A DNA stretch of 64,000 nt from assembly GCF_025979885.1 (NCBI RefSeq), contig NZ_CP110139.1, positions 62,001-126,000 on the forward strand, read 5' to 3'. The translations under genes were made by a program, and so were the position numbers. The DNA comes from Hymenobacter sp. YIM 151500-1. Its GTDB lineage: Bacteria; Bacteroidota; Bacteroidia; Cytophagales; Hymenobacteraceae. Below, piece by piece: positions 9,102 to 17,553 of the stretch (positions are counted from its first letter, which is position 1; the number at the start of each line of letters is the position of its first letter). Under the pieces are notes generated by a model that worked only from the letters and a program-made list of their open reading frames with translations, searched no databases and had not been told where the DNA came from.

Positions 9102-10622
9102 ATGCGTAAACATTTCACCCTCCACGCCGCCACGGCGCTTTTAGCAGCTAGCAGCCTATTAAGTTGCAGCAAAGAACACACTCCCTTACCTCAAGCTGCT
9201 GTGCCAGTGGCAGGGCCGAACAAGCAGGACATTGCCGCTAACTATCCATTCGATTGGGAAACGGCCACTAAGATGCCGGTGTCAGCAGCAAGCCCAGTTG
9301 ATGTGTTTATGCCTTGGAGTAGCCAAGGTGGCGCGTCAGTCGACCCAGGCATTCTTGACGATTATAAAAGGATCGATGGGTGGGAGCTTGTCTACAATAG
9401 TTTTAGCCCAGACAACTTCCCTAGTGCTGGGTATAGGGGCACTATACCCACTGCGTCACAACAGCCTGCTGGCGGGCTATATTTTGCGTTGTATAACAGA
9501 TTCCGAGGCATACTGCGCTACTACATGTATGTTCCAACTGGACACTTCGGTAGCAGTACCCAGCTTTCTCATGGTCTGCGCACTTTCACTAGTGGGGGTA
9601 CAACTAAGATGCTTAATTTTGAAGGCCGGGATATCGTAAATGTTGACAATAATATAGAGGGATTTACGGCAACGAGCAAAGATGGAGTATCACAAGGTGG
9701 TGGGTGGTATGCTATGCAATATCAGTTAGCCTATGATCCTGCTTTTGCAGGGACTACTTTCCCTAATCCTGGTTTTGAATGGTATGTGAATTCATTAAGT
9801 GTAACTCAAATAGAAACCTATGGTACCGAAATAGGTACTATGAAGGGTACTGCAGTTACGCCGCAACCTAAATTTAATTGGGCAAGTACGATATTAAATG
9901 CTGGCTTTGCAGCCGTTGAGGTATTATCTGGTGTAGGAGCGTTTGGTACTTTTTTCAAAGAAGGTGTTGGTCTAGCTCTTTCTAATGGATCAAAAGGAAG
10001 CACTAAAAGCTTCCTCAGTGGTATGTTCGGAAAAACATCAGGTGGCAGCCAGACAATAGATCTGGCTATTAATTCAAAAATTGAAACTAAAGGTACTGCT
10101 ACTACAAGTCAGGAATATAAATCTAACACATTCGTCTTCCCAGGACAAAATTCTGGTTCTGGTATTGCACCTCTGATATCTTATCCATTGGGATTGTTCA
10201 ATTTGTCAACAGTGCCTGTCGTTACAGCGCGACGTAGAGTTACAATGGCTCCTGGTAAAGGAGGAGATAATGAGGTGAATGTTACTTATGTTTTGGATGA
10301 AGCAGCAGTGCGCAACGCACTCCAATTTAATCCAGCAGTTATTAATTCAAATTCCACAGGCGCTACCATTAATACTCTCCGCGTTGAATTTGTGGTACTT
10401 AATCCTCATTCAGAATGGCGCAATACTGGTGTACCGGAAACTATAGGTACCATCCCTGCTACTGCAGGTAACCCATTAGGTTTTACTTATCTTGGTCTGG
10501 CTCTTCCAACTGGCCCTTCTGGTACACCTGTGGTGCGTGTATCTTTCTATGTCCAGCCCAATAATGGAGCGCCCCAAACATTGGTGGTAAAAACTTTCGC
10601 TGTGAATGTTCGGCGGATATAA
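9102..10622 (+). CDS. Predicted lipoprotein of unknown function, AT-rich
   Basis: I do not recognise this 506-residue protein. It starts with a lipoprotein signal (LLSC, Cys22 counting from the ATG at 9102). An in-frame start 6 codons upstream exists, but MRKHF gives a normal n-region. The mature protein is rich in Ser, Thr, Gly and Asn and looks like a beta-rich secreted protein; the part around residues 265-325 contains Gly/Ser-rich segments (GVGAFGTFFKEG, GSKGSTKSF). The gene is clearly more AT-rich than its neighbours and uses more A- and T-ending codons, suggesting later acquisition. It is isolated by terminators on both sides, so a link to susCD is only positional. Confidence 0.7.
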   Translation: MRKHFTLHAATALLAASSLLSCSKEHTPLPQAAVPVAGPNKQDIAANYPFDWETATKMPVSAASPVDVFMPWSSQGGASVDPGILDDYKRIDGWELVYNSFSPDNFPSAGYRGTIPTASQQPAGGLYFALYNRFRGILRYYMYVPTGHFGSSTQLSHGLRTFTSGGTTKMLNFEGRDIVNVDNNIEGFTATSKDGVSQGGGWYAMQYQLAYDPAFAGTTFPNPGFEWYVNSLSVTQIETYGTEIGTMKGTAVTPQPKFNWASTILNAGFAAVEVLSGVGAFGTFFKEGVGLALSNGSKGSTKSFLSGMFGKTSGGSQTIDLAINSKIETKGTATTSQEYKSNTFVFPGQNSGSGIAPLISYPLGLFNLSTVPVVTARRRVTMAPGKGGDNEVNVTYVLDEAAVRNALQFNPAVINSNSTGATINTLRVEFVVLNPHSEWRNTGVPETIGTIPATAGNPLGFTYLGLALPTGPSGTPVVRVSFYVQPNNGAPQTLVVKTFAVNVRRI

Positions 10623-10663
10623 TAACCTACTGCTACTACTTAGGGATAGCAGGTCCTGAAGAT

Positions 10664-10697
10664 AACAAGAGGCGCCCATGCGTGGGCGCCTCTTGTT
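10664..10697. terminator. Bidirectional intrinsic terminator
   Basis: AACAAGAGGCGCCCA and TGGGCGCCTCTTGTT form a long near-perfect stem between the convergent lipoprotein gene (plus) and the small unknown gene (minus). Confidence 0.85.
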
Positions 10698-10716
10698 GTA
10701 ACGAAGCCCCAAATAT

Positions 10717-11190
10717 CTACTCGTCTTCGTCGCTTAAGTGGCTGAAGTCCAACTGAGGAGCTAGGCGGAGGGCTTCGCGGATAACGTCGTCCATAAGGAG
10801 CTGGGAGTCGGCGTCGAGGGTGCGCTCAAACAGGTGCAGAAGCTGTTCGCCTTCGTCGTTTACGTAGAGGTCGGCGTAAAGGCGCTCGAAGGCGGCAGCG
10901 TCTTTCTGGATCGTGGCGTCGATGGCGGCTACGGATGGCGCTTTCAGGGCCCGGTGCAGCACCTGGAGCACGTGGCGGGCTTCTTCCAGGTCGCCGAGGT
11001 CGGCCAGCAGCTTCATCAAGGCCAGGGCCACGCCGAGCCGCACCCGCTCAAAGCGGTAGGCAATATCGGCCGGGTCAGCCTGCTCGAAGGCCCGGTAGGC
11101 AGCCAGGGTGGTAGGGTGGAGGTAGCGGCTGGCGTCGGCGGGCTGCGCGAAGGCGGTTTGCAGCAGCCGCTGGTAGGGAGAAACAAGCAT
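10717..11190 (-). CDS. Conserved-looking hypothetical protein, helical, acidic C-terminus
   Basis: Not recognised. A 157-residue cytoplasmic-looking protein, predicted mostly helical, ending in the acidic tail LSDEDE. The ATG at 11190 (MLVSPYQRLL) is chosen over an in-frame start at 11259, because a good Bacteroidota -7 element (TACCTTTG, 11264-11271) would put the transcript start near 11258. Transcribed alone, with a terminator downstream. There is no signal peptide, membrane helix or cysteine pattern to suggest a role. Confidence 0.6.
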   Translation of the reverse strand: MLVSPYQRLLQTAFAQPADASRYLHPTTLAAYRAFEQADPADIAYRFERVRLGVALALMKLLADLGDLEEARHVLQVLHRALKAPSVAAIDATIQKDAAAFERLYADLYVNDEGEQLLHLFERTLDADSQLLMDDVIREALRLAPQLDFSHLSDEDE

Positions 11191-11263
11191 GAGTGGCAGA
11201 CAAAGCGCCGGCCCGGATGCGGGCCAGCCACAAGAATGAAGCGCAAAACGCAACCCCACGCCG

Positions 11264-11271
11264 CAAAGGTA
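11264..11271 (-). promoter_or_regulatory. Bacteroidota-type -7 element TACCTTTG
   Basis: Matches TAnnTTTG within the wider context CGTACCTTTGC, the same as the element before queA. No convincing TTTG -33 box at the usual spacing. It lies 74 bases upstream of the ATG at 11190. Confidence 0.55.
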
Positions 11272-11357
11272 CGATTGTGTGTACGCGCGTCGTTGACAAA
11301 ACGTCCGCTTCCCGGTTGTTTCTCGTAGCTTCTTCTCACACCTTACCTGTTTTCTCC

Positions 11358-11618
11358 ATGACGCACAAAAAGAAATGGCTGCTCCTGGCTCCCGCCGGAC
11401 TGGTTACCGTAGGCGCTGGCACGTGCCTGATTCAATGGGCCGCCGAAAAAATGCGCACCGATGCTCCCACCAGTGAGTGGGTAGCTGCCGGAACCGTGGC
11501 ACTGGTTGTGTTCAATGCCGGCTTGAGCTTATTTGGGCGCGGCGTAGCGGAAAGCGTGTTGTACCAGCTGAAAGAGAAACCCCAGGAAATCGACTACAAC
11601 AACGTTCCTCGCCTGTAA
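11358..11618 (+). CDS. Small two-helix membrane protein of unknown function
   Basis: Not recognised. The 86-residue protein starts at the ATG at 11358 (MTHKKKWLLL); the open frame reaches back to 11193, but that part overlaps the divergent gene's start region and has no protein-like character. A basic N-terminus is followed by a hydrophobic segment at about residues 6-26 and a second at about 43-60, then a polar tail. It is likely an inner-membrane protein. It is divergent from the gene at 10717-11190 and is followed by a strong hairpin. Confidence 0.6.
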   Translation: MTHKKKWLLLAPAGLVTVGAGTCLIQWAAEKMRTDAPTSEWVAAGTVALVVFNAGLSLFGRGVAESVLYQLKEKPQEIDYNNVPRL

Positions 11619-11746
11619 GGCTACGTGGGCCTCGCCCCCGGCCCCGCGCCTGCTCCATGCGGTGTATTACGTGAAGAGAGGAAGCCGGACGGTAGACGTG
11701 CAGCGCCACTCTTTCGGCTCCCGCCTCAAAAGCTGCTGCTGTTCTG

Positions 11747-11788
11747 AGCAGAAAGCGCTGCTACAAAGCTGTAGCGGCGCTTTCTGCT
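11747..11788. terminator. Long hairpin, probable terminator
   Basis: Two 19-base arms (11747-11765 and 11770-11788) pair with one or two mismatches around a 4-base loop. There is no strong T run on the plus side (ATAATAG follows). It sits between convergent genes and probably ends one or both transcripts. Confidence 0.6.
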
Positions 11789-11834
11789 ATAATAGTTGTA
11801 ATGAACACTGAGCCGGTGAGCCGCCTCGACGGCC

Positions 11835-13790
11835 TTACTGCCCCAGTATTCGCACTTTCAGCTGCGAGGGGTATTGGGAGGAATGGTAGACGCGGTGGGT
11901 GGCGGCTTGGAAGTCTTTTTCGTCGGCCTCGAAGATGTTGGGCACGAAGGTTTGGGGGTTACGGTCGACGAGCGGGAACCAAGTGCTCTGGACCTGCACC
12001 ATCAGCCGGTGGCCTTTGCGGAAGGTATGGCACAGGTCGGGCACCGAAAAGGGCACGGCTGTAACCTGGCCCGGCACAAAGGGCTCGGGCTTCTCAAAGC
12101 TGTTGCGAAAACGGCCGCGCATCACTTCGGAGCGCACCATTTGCTGGTAGCCGCCCAGCTTTACACTCGGGTTCAGGCGCAGATTGTCGGGGGTGTCGTC
12201 GGGGTATACGTCGATGACTTTCACCACCCAGTCGGCGTCGGTGCCGGTGGTGGCCACGTGGAGCAGGGCCTCGATGGGGCCAGCCAGGGTAAGGTCTTCG
12301 GCCAGCGGCTCGGTTTGGTACACCAGCACGTCGGGGCGGCGGCTGGCGAAGCGCTGGTCGTCGGTCATGTATTCCTTGGTCATGCCCGTGGTGGTGGCTT
12401 CGGTGTAGGGCACGGGCTTGGCCGGGTCGCTCAGATACTGGTCAAACTCGCCGCTCGGGGCGGCGGCCGGCTGGTCCCAACTCAGCCCACCGGCCGGCTG
12501 CAAGTACAGCGTGCGGGGCACCGACTCCGCTGGCGGCCAGGCCGTAAAGGTGCGCCAGCGGTTGGTGCCGCTCTCGAAAATGGTTGCCTCGGGTGCGGGG
12601 GTGGCGGCGGGTTTGCCTTCTTTCAAATGAGTCCGGAAGAAGGGCGCCTCGATTTCCTGTTGGTAGTAGAGCGAAGGCGAAGTGCCATACTCCACGTTGC
12701 CTACCAGCTCGCCGGTGCCGCGGGCCCAGCCGCCGTGCACCCAGGGCCCCATCACCAGGCTGTTGCGCAGGCCGGGGTTCTGCTGCTCGATGCTTTCGTA
12801 GATTTTCAGGGCCCCAAACAGGTCCTCGGCGTCGTTGAAGCCGCCCACGGTGAGTACGGCGGTGTTTTTGTGCAGGCTTTTGAGGCGGGGCCGCAGGTTG
12901 CGGGCTTGCCAGAACTCGTCGTAGTTGGGGTGGGCCACCAGGTCTTTCCAGAACGCCACCTGCCCCTGGTAGTAGCGGGCATCGGCGTTTTTGAGCGGCC
13001 CCATCTTCAGGAAGAAGTCGTAGCCGTCGGGGGTGCCGTGCTTGAAGGCGGGGTAGCCGGTGGGCGTGGGCTTGGGCCGGGGCAGGCCGAAGGAGGCGTA
13101 GAAGTTGAACGCGTGGGGCAGGAAAAACGCGCCGTTGTGGTGAAAATCGTCCCAGAACCAGTCGGCAATGGGTGCCTGGGGCGAGGCGGCCCTGAGGGCA
13201 GGGTGGCGGCTGAGCAGGCCCGTAGCCGTGTAGAAGCCGGGGTAGCTGATGCCCCACTGGCCCACGCGCCCGTTGTGGCGGGGCCCGTTCTTCAGCAGCC
13301 ACTCAATCGTGTCGAAGGTGTCGGTACCTTCGTCGGTGTCGGTTTTGCGGCGTTGCCGCTCATCCAAGGCCGGGCGCACGTCCACAAACTCACCCTCCGA
13401 CATGTAGCGGCCCCGCACGTCCTGGTAGGCAAAGATGTAGCCTTCGCGCATCATGGTGCTGCTGGGGCCCAGGGTGTACTTGTACTTACCCGGCCCATAG
13501 GGCCCCACCGAGTAGGGGGTGCGGTTCAGCAGAATGGGGTAGCGCACTTTGTCGGCATCGTAGGGGGCATATACCACGGTGTACAGCTTCACGCCGTCGC
13601 GCATGGGTATCTGGTACTCTGTTTTGGTGTAGTGCTGCCGGATGTAGAGCGTGTCTTCCAGAAGCTGGGTCCGAAGTGCTTGGTCGGCCGCCGAGGGTAG
13701 GGGATACGTAACCGGCTGTTGCTGAGCTACTGCCGCACTGCTGGCAGCCAACGCCAGCGCCAGGGCTAGTCGAAGAGGAAAAACATGCAT
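11835..13790 (-). CDS. Exported CocE/NonD-family hydrolase (X-Pro dipeptidyl-peptidase / alpha-amino-acid esterase type)
   Basis: Secreted serine hydrolase of the CocE/NonD family, which contains glutaryl-7-ACA acylase-like alpha-amino-acid ester hydrolases and X-Pro dipeptidyl-peptidases. Of 651 residues from the ATG at 13790, about 1-22 are a signal peptide. The alpha/beta-hydrolase part has the nucleophile elbow GISYPG (Ser182), a likely Asp320 (GGFNDAED) and His352 (GPWVHGGW). The C-terminal third is the jelly-roll domain of the family (FQPGHRLMVQV-like stretch, here FRKGHRLMVQVQS). The frame continues 41 codons upstream of 13790, but only this ATG gives a signal peptide. Substrate unknown; peptides or amino-acid esters are most likely. 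Confidence 0.88.
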   Translation of the reverse strand: MHVFPLRLALALALAASSAAVAQQQPVTYPLPSAADQALRTQLLEDTLYIRQHYTKTEYQIPMRDGVKLYTVVYAPYDADKVRYPILLNRTPYSVGPYGPGKYKYTLGPSSTMMREGYIFAYQDVRGRYMSEGEFVDVRPALDERQRRKTDTDEGTDTFDTIEWLLKNGPRHNGRVGQWGISYPGFYTATGLLSRHPALRAASPQAPIADWFWDDFHHNGAFFLPHAFNFYASFGLPRPKPTPTGYPAFKHGTPDGYDFFLKMGPLKNADARYYQGQVAFWKDLVAHPNYDEFWQARNLRPRLKSLHKNTAVLTVGGFNDAEDLFGALKIYESIEQQNPGLRNSLVMGPWVHGGWARGTGELVGNVEYGTSPSLYYQQEIEAPFFRTHLKEGKPAATPAPEATIFESGTNRWRTFTAWPPAESVPRTLYLQPAGGLSWDQPAAAPSGEFDQYLSDPAKPVPYTEATTTGMTKEYMTDDQRFASRRPDVLVYQTEPLAEDLTLAGPIEALLHVATTGTDADWVVKVIDVYPDDTPDNLRLNPSVKLGGYQQMVRSEVMRGRFRNSFEKPEPFVPGQVTAVPFSVPDLCHTFRKGHRLMVQVQSTWFPLVDRNPQTFVPNIFEADEKDFQAATHRVYHSSQYPSQLKVRILGQ

Positions 13791-13917
13791 AGGAAAGGAA
13801 GAGTACAGTTCGGAATGCGGGAAGATATAGTATAGGGCGGAAATAATATGATATTCCCGATAGGAATAGAAATTTGCTGGCACCGGCCGTAGGTGCACTG
13901 ACTGTACTGGCACTGGA

Positions 13918-14095
13918 CTGGCGCGAGGTTAGCGCAGCGTACCTCGTGCCTGATATGAAGGGAGGCTGTGCCTCCCCACACCAGAACGATACTCGCCCGC
14001 ACAACTCAGTCCCGCCTTGCCGCTGGCGCGGCAGTGGAGGCGCAGCCTCCACCTCATGCTTGGGCACGAGGTACGCTGCGCTAACCTCGCGCCAG
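13918..14095. repeat. MITE-like inverted repeat with perfect 33-bp ends
   Basis: The ends 13918-13950 and 14063-14095 are perfect 33-base inverted copies (containing GCGCGAGGTTAGCGCAGCG). Inside them, two small palindromes (GGAGGCTGTGCCTCC and GTGGAGGCGCAGCCTCCAC) are also arranged symmetrically, so the whole 178-bp unit folds as one long imperfect hairpin. It lies between two divergently transcribed exported-hydrolase genes. No reading frame inside is convincing. It could be a mobile miniature element or a REP-type doublet. Confidence 0.75.
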
Positions 14096-14171
14096 TACAG
14101 CACACTTCCGCAGCTTCAACCGGCTGCCAGCCTATCTTTTCCGCTGTAATTCCCCGCGCTTTCTATTTTCT

Positions 14172-16787
14172 TTGACAAACAAACTCTACCGCCACTCGCC
14201 GGCCTGCGCCGGCGCAACTTTTCTTTCCGTGTTCAATTTCCGTTTCCGCGTTGCCGGGCTGCTGCTGTTGCTGCTGTGGGCACCACGCCTTTTCGCGCAG
14301 CCAGCCGCCGCCGGCGGGCCCCTGCTCACGCCGGCTCAGTTTCTGGGCTACGAGCTGGGCTCCCGCTTTACTACTCACGCCGATTTGCTCCGCTACGTCG
14401 ACCACGTGGTGCAGCATAGCCCCGACCGGATGAAGCTGCAACGCTACGGCCAGACCTATGAGCACCGGCCCCTGGCGCTGGTGCAGGTGGCGTCGGCGGC
14501 CAACCTGAGCCGGCTGGACGACATCCGCCGCAACAACCTGCGTCTGGCGGGGCTGGAAACCGGCCCGGCCGCCACGGCCGGAGCGCCGGGCGTGGTGTGG
14601 CTGAGCTACAACATCCACGGCAACGAGGCTGTATCGTCGGAGGCAGTGATGCAGGTGCTCTACGACCTAGCCAACCCCCAAAACCAGCAGACCCAGCAGT
14701 GGCTGCAGAATACCGTTGTGCTGGTGGACCCCTGCGTGAACCCCGACGGCCGGGAGCGGTATGCGCAGTGGTACAACCGCGTGAGCAACCGCCAGCCCAA
14801 CGCCTCGCTCTACGCCTGGGAGCACCACGAGCCCTGGCCCGGTGGGCGGTTCAACCATTACTTCTTCGACCTGAACCGCGACTGGGCCTGGCAAACCCAG
14901 CAGGAAAGCCAGTTTCGCCTGGCCGTGTACAACCAGTGGCTCCCGCAGGTGCACGCCGACTTCCACGAAATGGGCCTCGACGACCCGTACTACTTCTCGC
15001 CCGCCGCCAAGCCCTACCACGAGGACATTACGCCCTGGCAGCGCACCATGCAAAACGTTATTGGTGACTACAACCGCCGCGTCTTCGACCAGAACAACTG
15101 GCTCTACTTCACCCGCGAAACCTACGACCTGTTCTACCCCAGCTACGGCGACACCTACCCGTCGTTCAATGGGGCCATTGGCATGACCTACGAGCAGGGC
15201 GGCTCGGGCCGGGCCGGCGTGCGGGCCGTGAAGTCGGATGGCGACACGCTCACGCTGGCCCAGCGCATCAGCCACCACCACGCGGCCAGCCTGGCTACCA
15301 TTCAGGCCACGGCCGAGCGCCACGACCAGCTGCTGAAGGAATACCAGAGCTACTTCAGCCAGGCCCGCACCAAGCCCCGCGGACCCTACAAAACCTTTGT
15401 GGTGGCCAGCGGCAACGACCCCGGCCAATTGCGCGCCCTCACCCAGTTCCTGGACCGCCAGGGCATCCGGTACGGCTACGCGCCCCGGCGTACCAATGCG
15501 CGTGGCTTCAACTACACTACCGGCCGGGAGGAAAGCGTGAAAATCGAGCCCCGCGACCTAGTGGTGAGCATGTACCAGCCCAAATCGACGCTGACCAAAG
15601 TGTTGTTTGAGCCCCGGCCTTCCTTGGAAGATTCCCTTACTTACGACATCACGGCCTGGGCCGTGCCCTACGCGTTTGGGCTGAAGGCCTACGCCCTGCG
15701 GGACCGGCTGGAAGGCAGCGCCACCCGGCCGGCGGCCACCGCCGCAGCTCCGGCAGCTACCGAGCGGCCTTACGCCTACGTGGCCCGCTGGAACAGCCTG
15801 CAAGACCTGCGCTTTCTGAGCCGCCTGCTTCAGCAAAAAGTAAAGGTGCGCGTGGCCCAGCGCGGCTTCGAGGCCGAGGGGCAGCAGTACCAGCCCGGCA
15901 CGCTTGTCGTTACCCGCACCGGCAACGAGAGCCTGGGCACCCGCTTCGACCAGCTTGTGCGCCAGCAGGCCGACTCGGCGGGCGTGGCCCTACAAGCCGT
16001 GAAGTCGGGGTTCTCGACTACTGGCGCCGACTTGGGCTCGGGCTACGTGCGCTTCGTGAACCGGCCCAACGTGGCGGTGGTAGCCGGGCCGGGCATCTCG
16101 CCCACCGCATTTGGGGAGGTATGGCACTTTTTTGAGCAGCAGATTGGCTACCCGGTCACGGTGCTGGGGGCCGAGTATCTGCGCAATGTGCCCCTCAACA
16201 AGTTCGACGTGCTCATCCTGCCCGATGGCGACTATTCCGACCTTTACTCGGAGCGCAGCCTGGAAGCCCTAAAAACCTGGGTGCGGGGTGGCGGCCGACT
16301 TATTGCCCTGGAAGGCGCCGCCGCCTATCTGAGTAATAAGAAAGACTTCCTGCTGAAAACCAAGCCCGCTGCCGACAGCGCCGCCCGCAAAAAGAACCCC
16401 TATGCCGCCCTGCGCCGCTTTGCCGATGCCGAGCGGGAGCAAATCGGGGAGCGGGTGCAGGGCAGCGTCTACCGCGTGCAGCTCGACAACACCCACCCGC
16501 TGGCTTTCGGCTACGGCAGCACCTACTACGCCCTGGTGCGCGACACGCTCAACTACCGCTTCCTGCCCGAAGGCGGCTGGAACGTGGGCGTGCTCAAGCG
16601 CAACAGCTACGCCGCCGGCTTCGCGGGCCGCAAAGCCCAGCGCACCCTCACCGATACCTTCGTGCTGGGCACCCAGGACATGGGCCGCGGCCAAGTGGTG
16701 TACCTCGCCGACAACCCCCTGTTCCGGGCGTTCTGGCAAGGCGGCAAGCTGCTGTTCGGCAACGCCGTGTTCTTCGTGGGGCAGTAG
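14172..16787 (+). CDS. Secreted M14-family zinc carboxypeptidase
   Basis: Exported metallo-carboxypeptidase. Of 871 residues, an N-terminal hydrophobic segment ending near FAQ (about residue 43) is the signal peptide. The M14 domain shows the HxxE zinc motif (H149, E152 in NIHGNE), NPDGR (190-194), DLNRDW and the third zinc histidine near residue 265 (DFHEMG); MTYEQGG probably holds the catalytic Glu. The C-terminal third (about 630-770) resembles a glutamine-amidotransferase-like fold often fused to this subfamily. No ATG is available: TTG at 14172 or GTG at 14229 are both possible, the latter giving a tidier signal peptide. A terminator follows. Confidence 0.88.
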   Translation: MTNKLYRHSPACAGATFLSVFNFRFRVAGLLLLLLWAPRLFAQPAAAGGPLLTPAQFLGYELGSRFTTHADLLRYVDHVVQHSPDRMKLQRYGQTYEHRPLALVQVASAANLSRLDDIRRNNLRLAGLETGPAATAGAPGVVWLSYNIHGNEAVSSEAVMQVLYDLANPQNQQTQQWLQNTVVLVDPCVNPDGRERYAQWYNRVSNRQPNASLYAWEHHEPWPGGRFNHYFFDLNRDWAWQTQQESQFRLAVYNQWLPQVHADFHEMGLDDPYYFSPAAKPYHEDITPWQRTMQNVIGDYNRRVFDQNNWLYFTRETYDLFYPSYGDTYPSFNGAIGMTYEQGGSGRAGVRAVKSDGDTLTLAQRISHHHAASLATIQATAERHDQLLKEYQSYFSQARTKPRGPYKTFVVASGNDPGQLRALTQFLDRQGIRYGYAPRRTNARGFNYTTGREESVKIEPRDLVVSMYQPKSTLTKVLFEPRPSLEDSLTYDITAWAVPYAFGLKAYALRDRLEGSATRPAATAAAPAATERPYAYVARWNSLQDLRFLSRLLQQKVKVRVAQRGFEAEGQQYQPGTLVVTRTGNESLGTRFDQLVRQQADSAGVALQAVKSGFSTTGADLGSGYVRFVNRPNVAVVAGPGISPTAFGEVWHFFEQQIGYPVTVLGAEYLRNVPLNKFDVLILPDGDYSDLYSERSLEALKTWVRGGGRLIALEGAAAYLSNKKDFLLKTKPAADSAARKKNPYAALRRFADAEREQIGERVQGSVYRVQLDNTHPLAFGYGSTYYALVRDTLNYRFLPEGGWNVGVLKRNSYAAGFAGRKAQRTLTDTFVLGTQDMGRGQVVYLADNPLFRAFWQGGKLLFGNAVFFVGQ

Positions 16788-16816
16788 GACCACAGCGGCG
16801 GTTGCGTCCTGGCAAC

Positions 16817-16849
16817 AAAAAGCCCTGCCAGCTACCTGGCAGGGCTTTT
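16817..16849. terminator. Bidirectional intrinsic terminator
   Basis: AAAAAGCCCTGCCAG and CTGGCAGGGCTTTT form a stem with a short loop between the M14 peptidase gene and the convergent Thr-rich protein gene. Confidence 0.88.
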
Positions 16850-16871
16850 CGCGCGGTAAAGAAGAGAGAAA

Positions 16872-17282
16872 CTAGTCCGTGACTTTATCGACGCCTTTCT
16901 TCACCCCTTTTTTGGTGGCCTTGTAGCCTTTCTTGGCAACACGGCCGGTTTTCTGGCCTGCTTTCTTCGCGGTACGGCCCGTCCGGTCAATTACCTTGCC
17001 GGCGCGGGTTTTCTCGTCGGTATCCGTGGTGGTCGTGGCTGTCGTGGTAGTGGTTGAGGTGCTCTGGCTCATGGTGCCGGAGCCCGACATGCTACCCGAA
17101 GTAGTGCCCTGAGTCATGGTACCCTGCGTGCCTTGGGTGCTTTGCGTGGAGGTGCCCTGGGTCATGGTACCCTGGGTGGAAGCGCCGGTGGCACCCGTAG
17201 AGCCCGTGGTAGTGGTGCCTTGTGCGAAAGCCGAAACGCCAGAGAAGGCCACAAAGGCCAGCAACATGCTTATCTTTTTCAT
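16872..17282 (-). CDS. Secreted Thr/Gly/Ser-repeat protein with lysine-rich tail
   Basis: No known function. The 136-residue product has a signal peptide (MKKISMLLAF to AFAQ, about residues 1-21), then about 70 residues of low-complexity Thr/Gly/Ser/Gln with degenerate units such as TQGTMTQGT, and a strongly basic last third with repeated TKK/AKKG motifs that recalls histone-H1 or AlgP-like tails. The start at 17282 is chosen because the upstream in-frame ATG at 17297 would spoil the signal peptide only slightly and has no better context. The neutral linker plus basic tail suggests binding to DNA, polysaccharide or lipid outside the cytoplasm, but this is inference. Confidence 0.72.
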   Translation of the reverse strand: MKKISMLLAFVAFSGVSAFAQGTTTTGSTGATGASTQGTMTQGTSTQSTQGTQGTMTQGTTSGSMSGSGTMSQSTSTTTTTATTTTDTDEKTRAGKVIDRTGRTAKKAGQKTGRVAKKGYKATKKGVKKGVDKVTD

Positions 17283-17373
17283 GACAATTAGATGCAAGTG
17301 AAATTAGAAACTGCACCATGTACGCACATTGATAAATAAGGATATACTCCTCGGCAGAGTGCCCGCCACTGTA

Positions 17374-17553
17374 CAGACGCAACATCCTGTGGCTCATCGT
17401 TAAACGATGTCACGCAGCAGTTTCAAGAACAACGCGCTTGGCCGATATAGAGTCCCGAACCGCCCATCGGTGCAGCCAAGGGTCGCGGCTCTACAGCTAC
17501 TGGCACCGCTTCTACTCGCCCGAACGAAGAGACGCATGGATGCGCCTCTACAC
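17374..17553. repeat. Inverted-repeat element of the GTAGAGACGC type
   Basis: TGTACAGACGCAACATCC near 17374 and its imperfect inverse around 17528-17553 (GACGCATGGATGCGCCTCTACA) flank about 140 bases. The same word occurs as a pair at 53574-53669 and singly at 20791-20807. The right end touches the last bases of queA (17548). No gene is seen in the unit. Confidence 0.5.

Noticed and set aside
11874..13700. Open frame of about 600 codons on the plus strand opposite the CocE-type hydrolase
   Set aside because: Gly/Val/His-rich antisense shadow of a high-GC gene; the minus strand carries a clear family match with catalytic residues.
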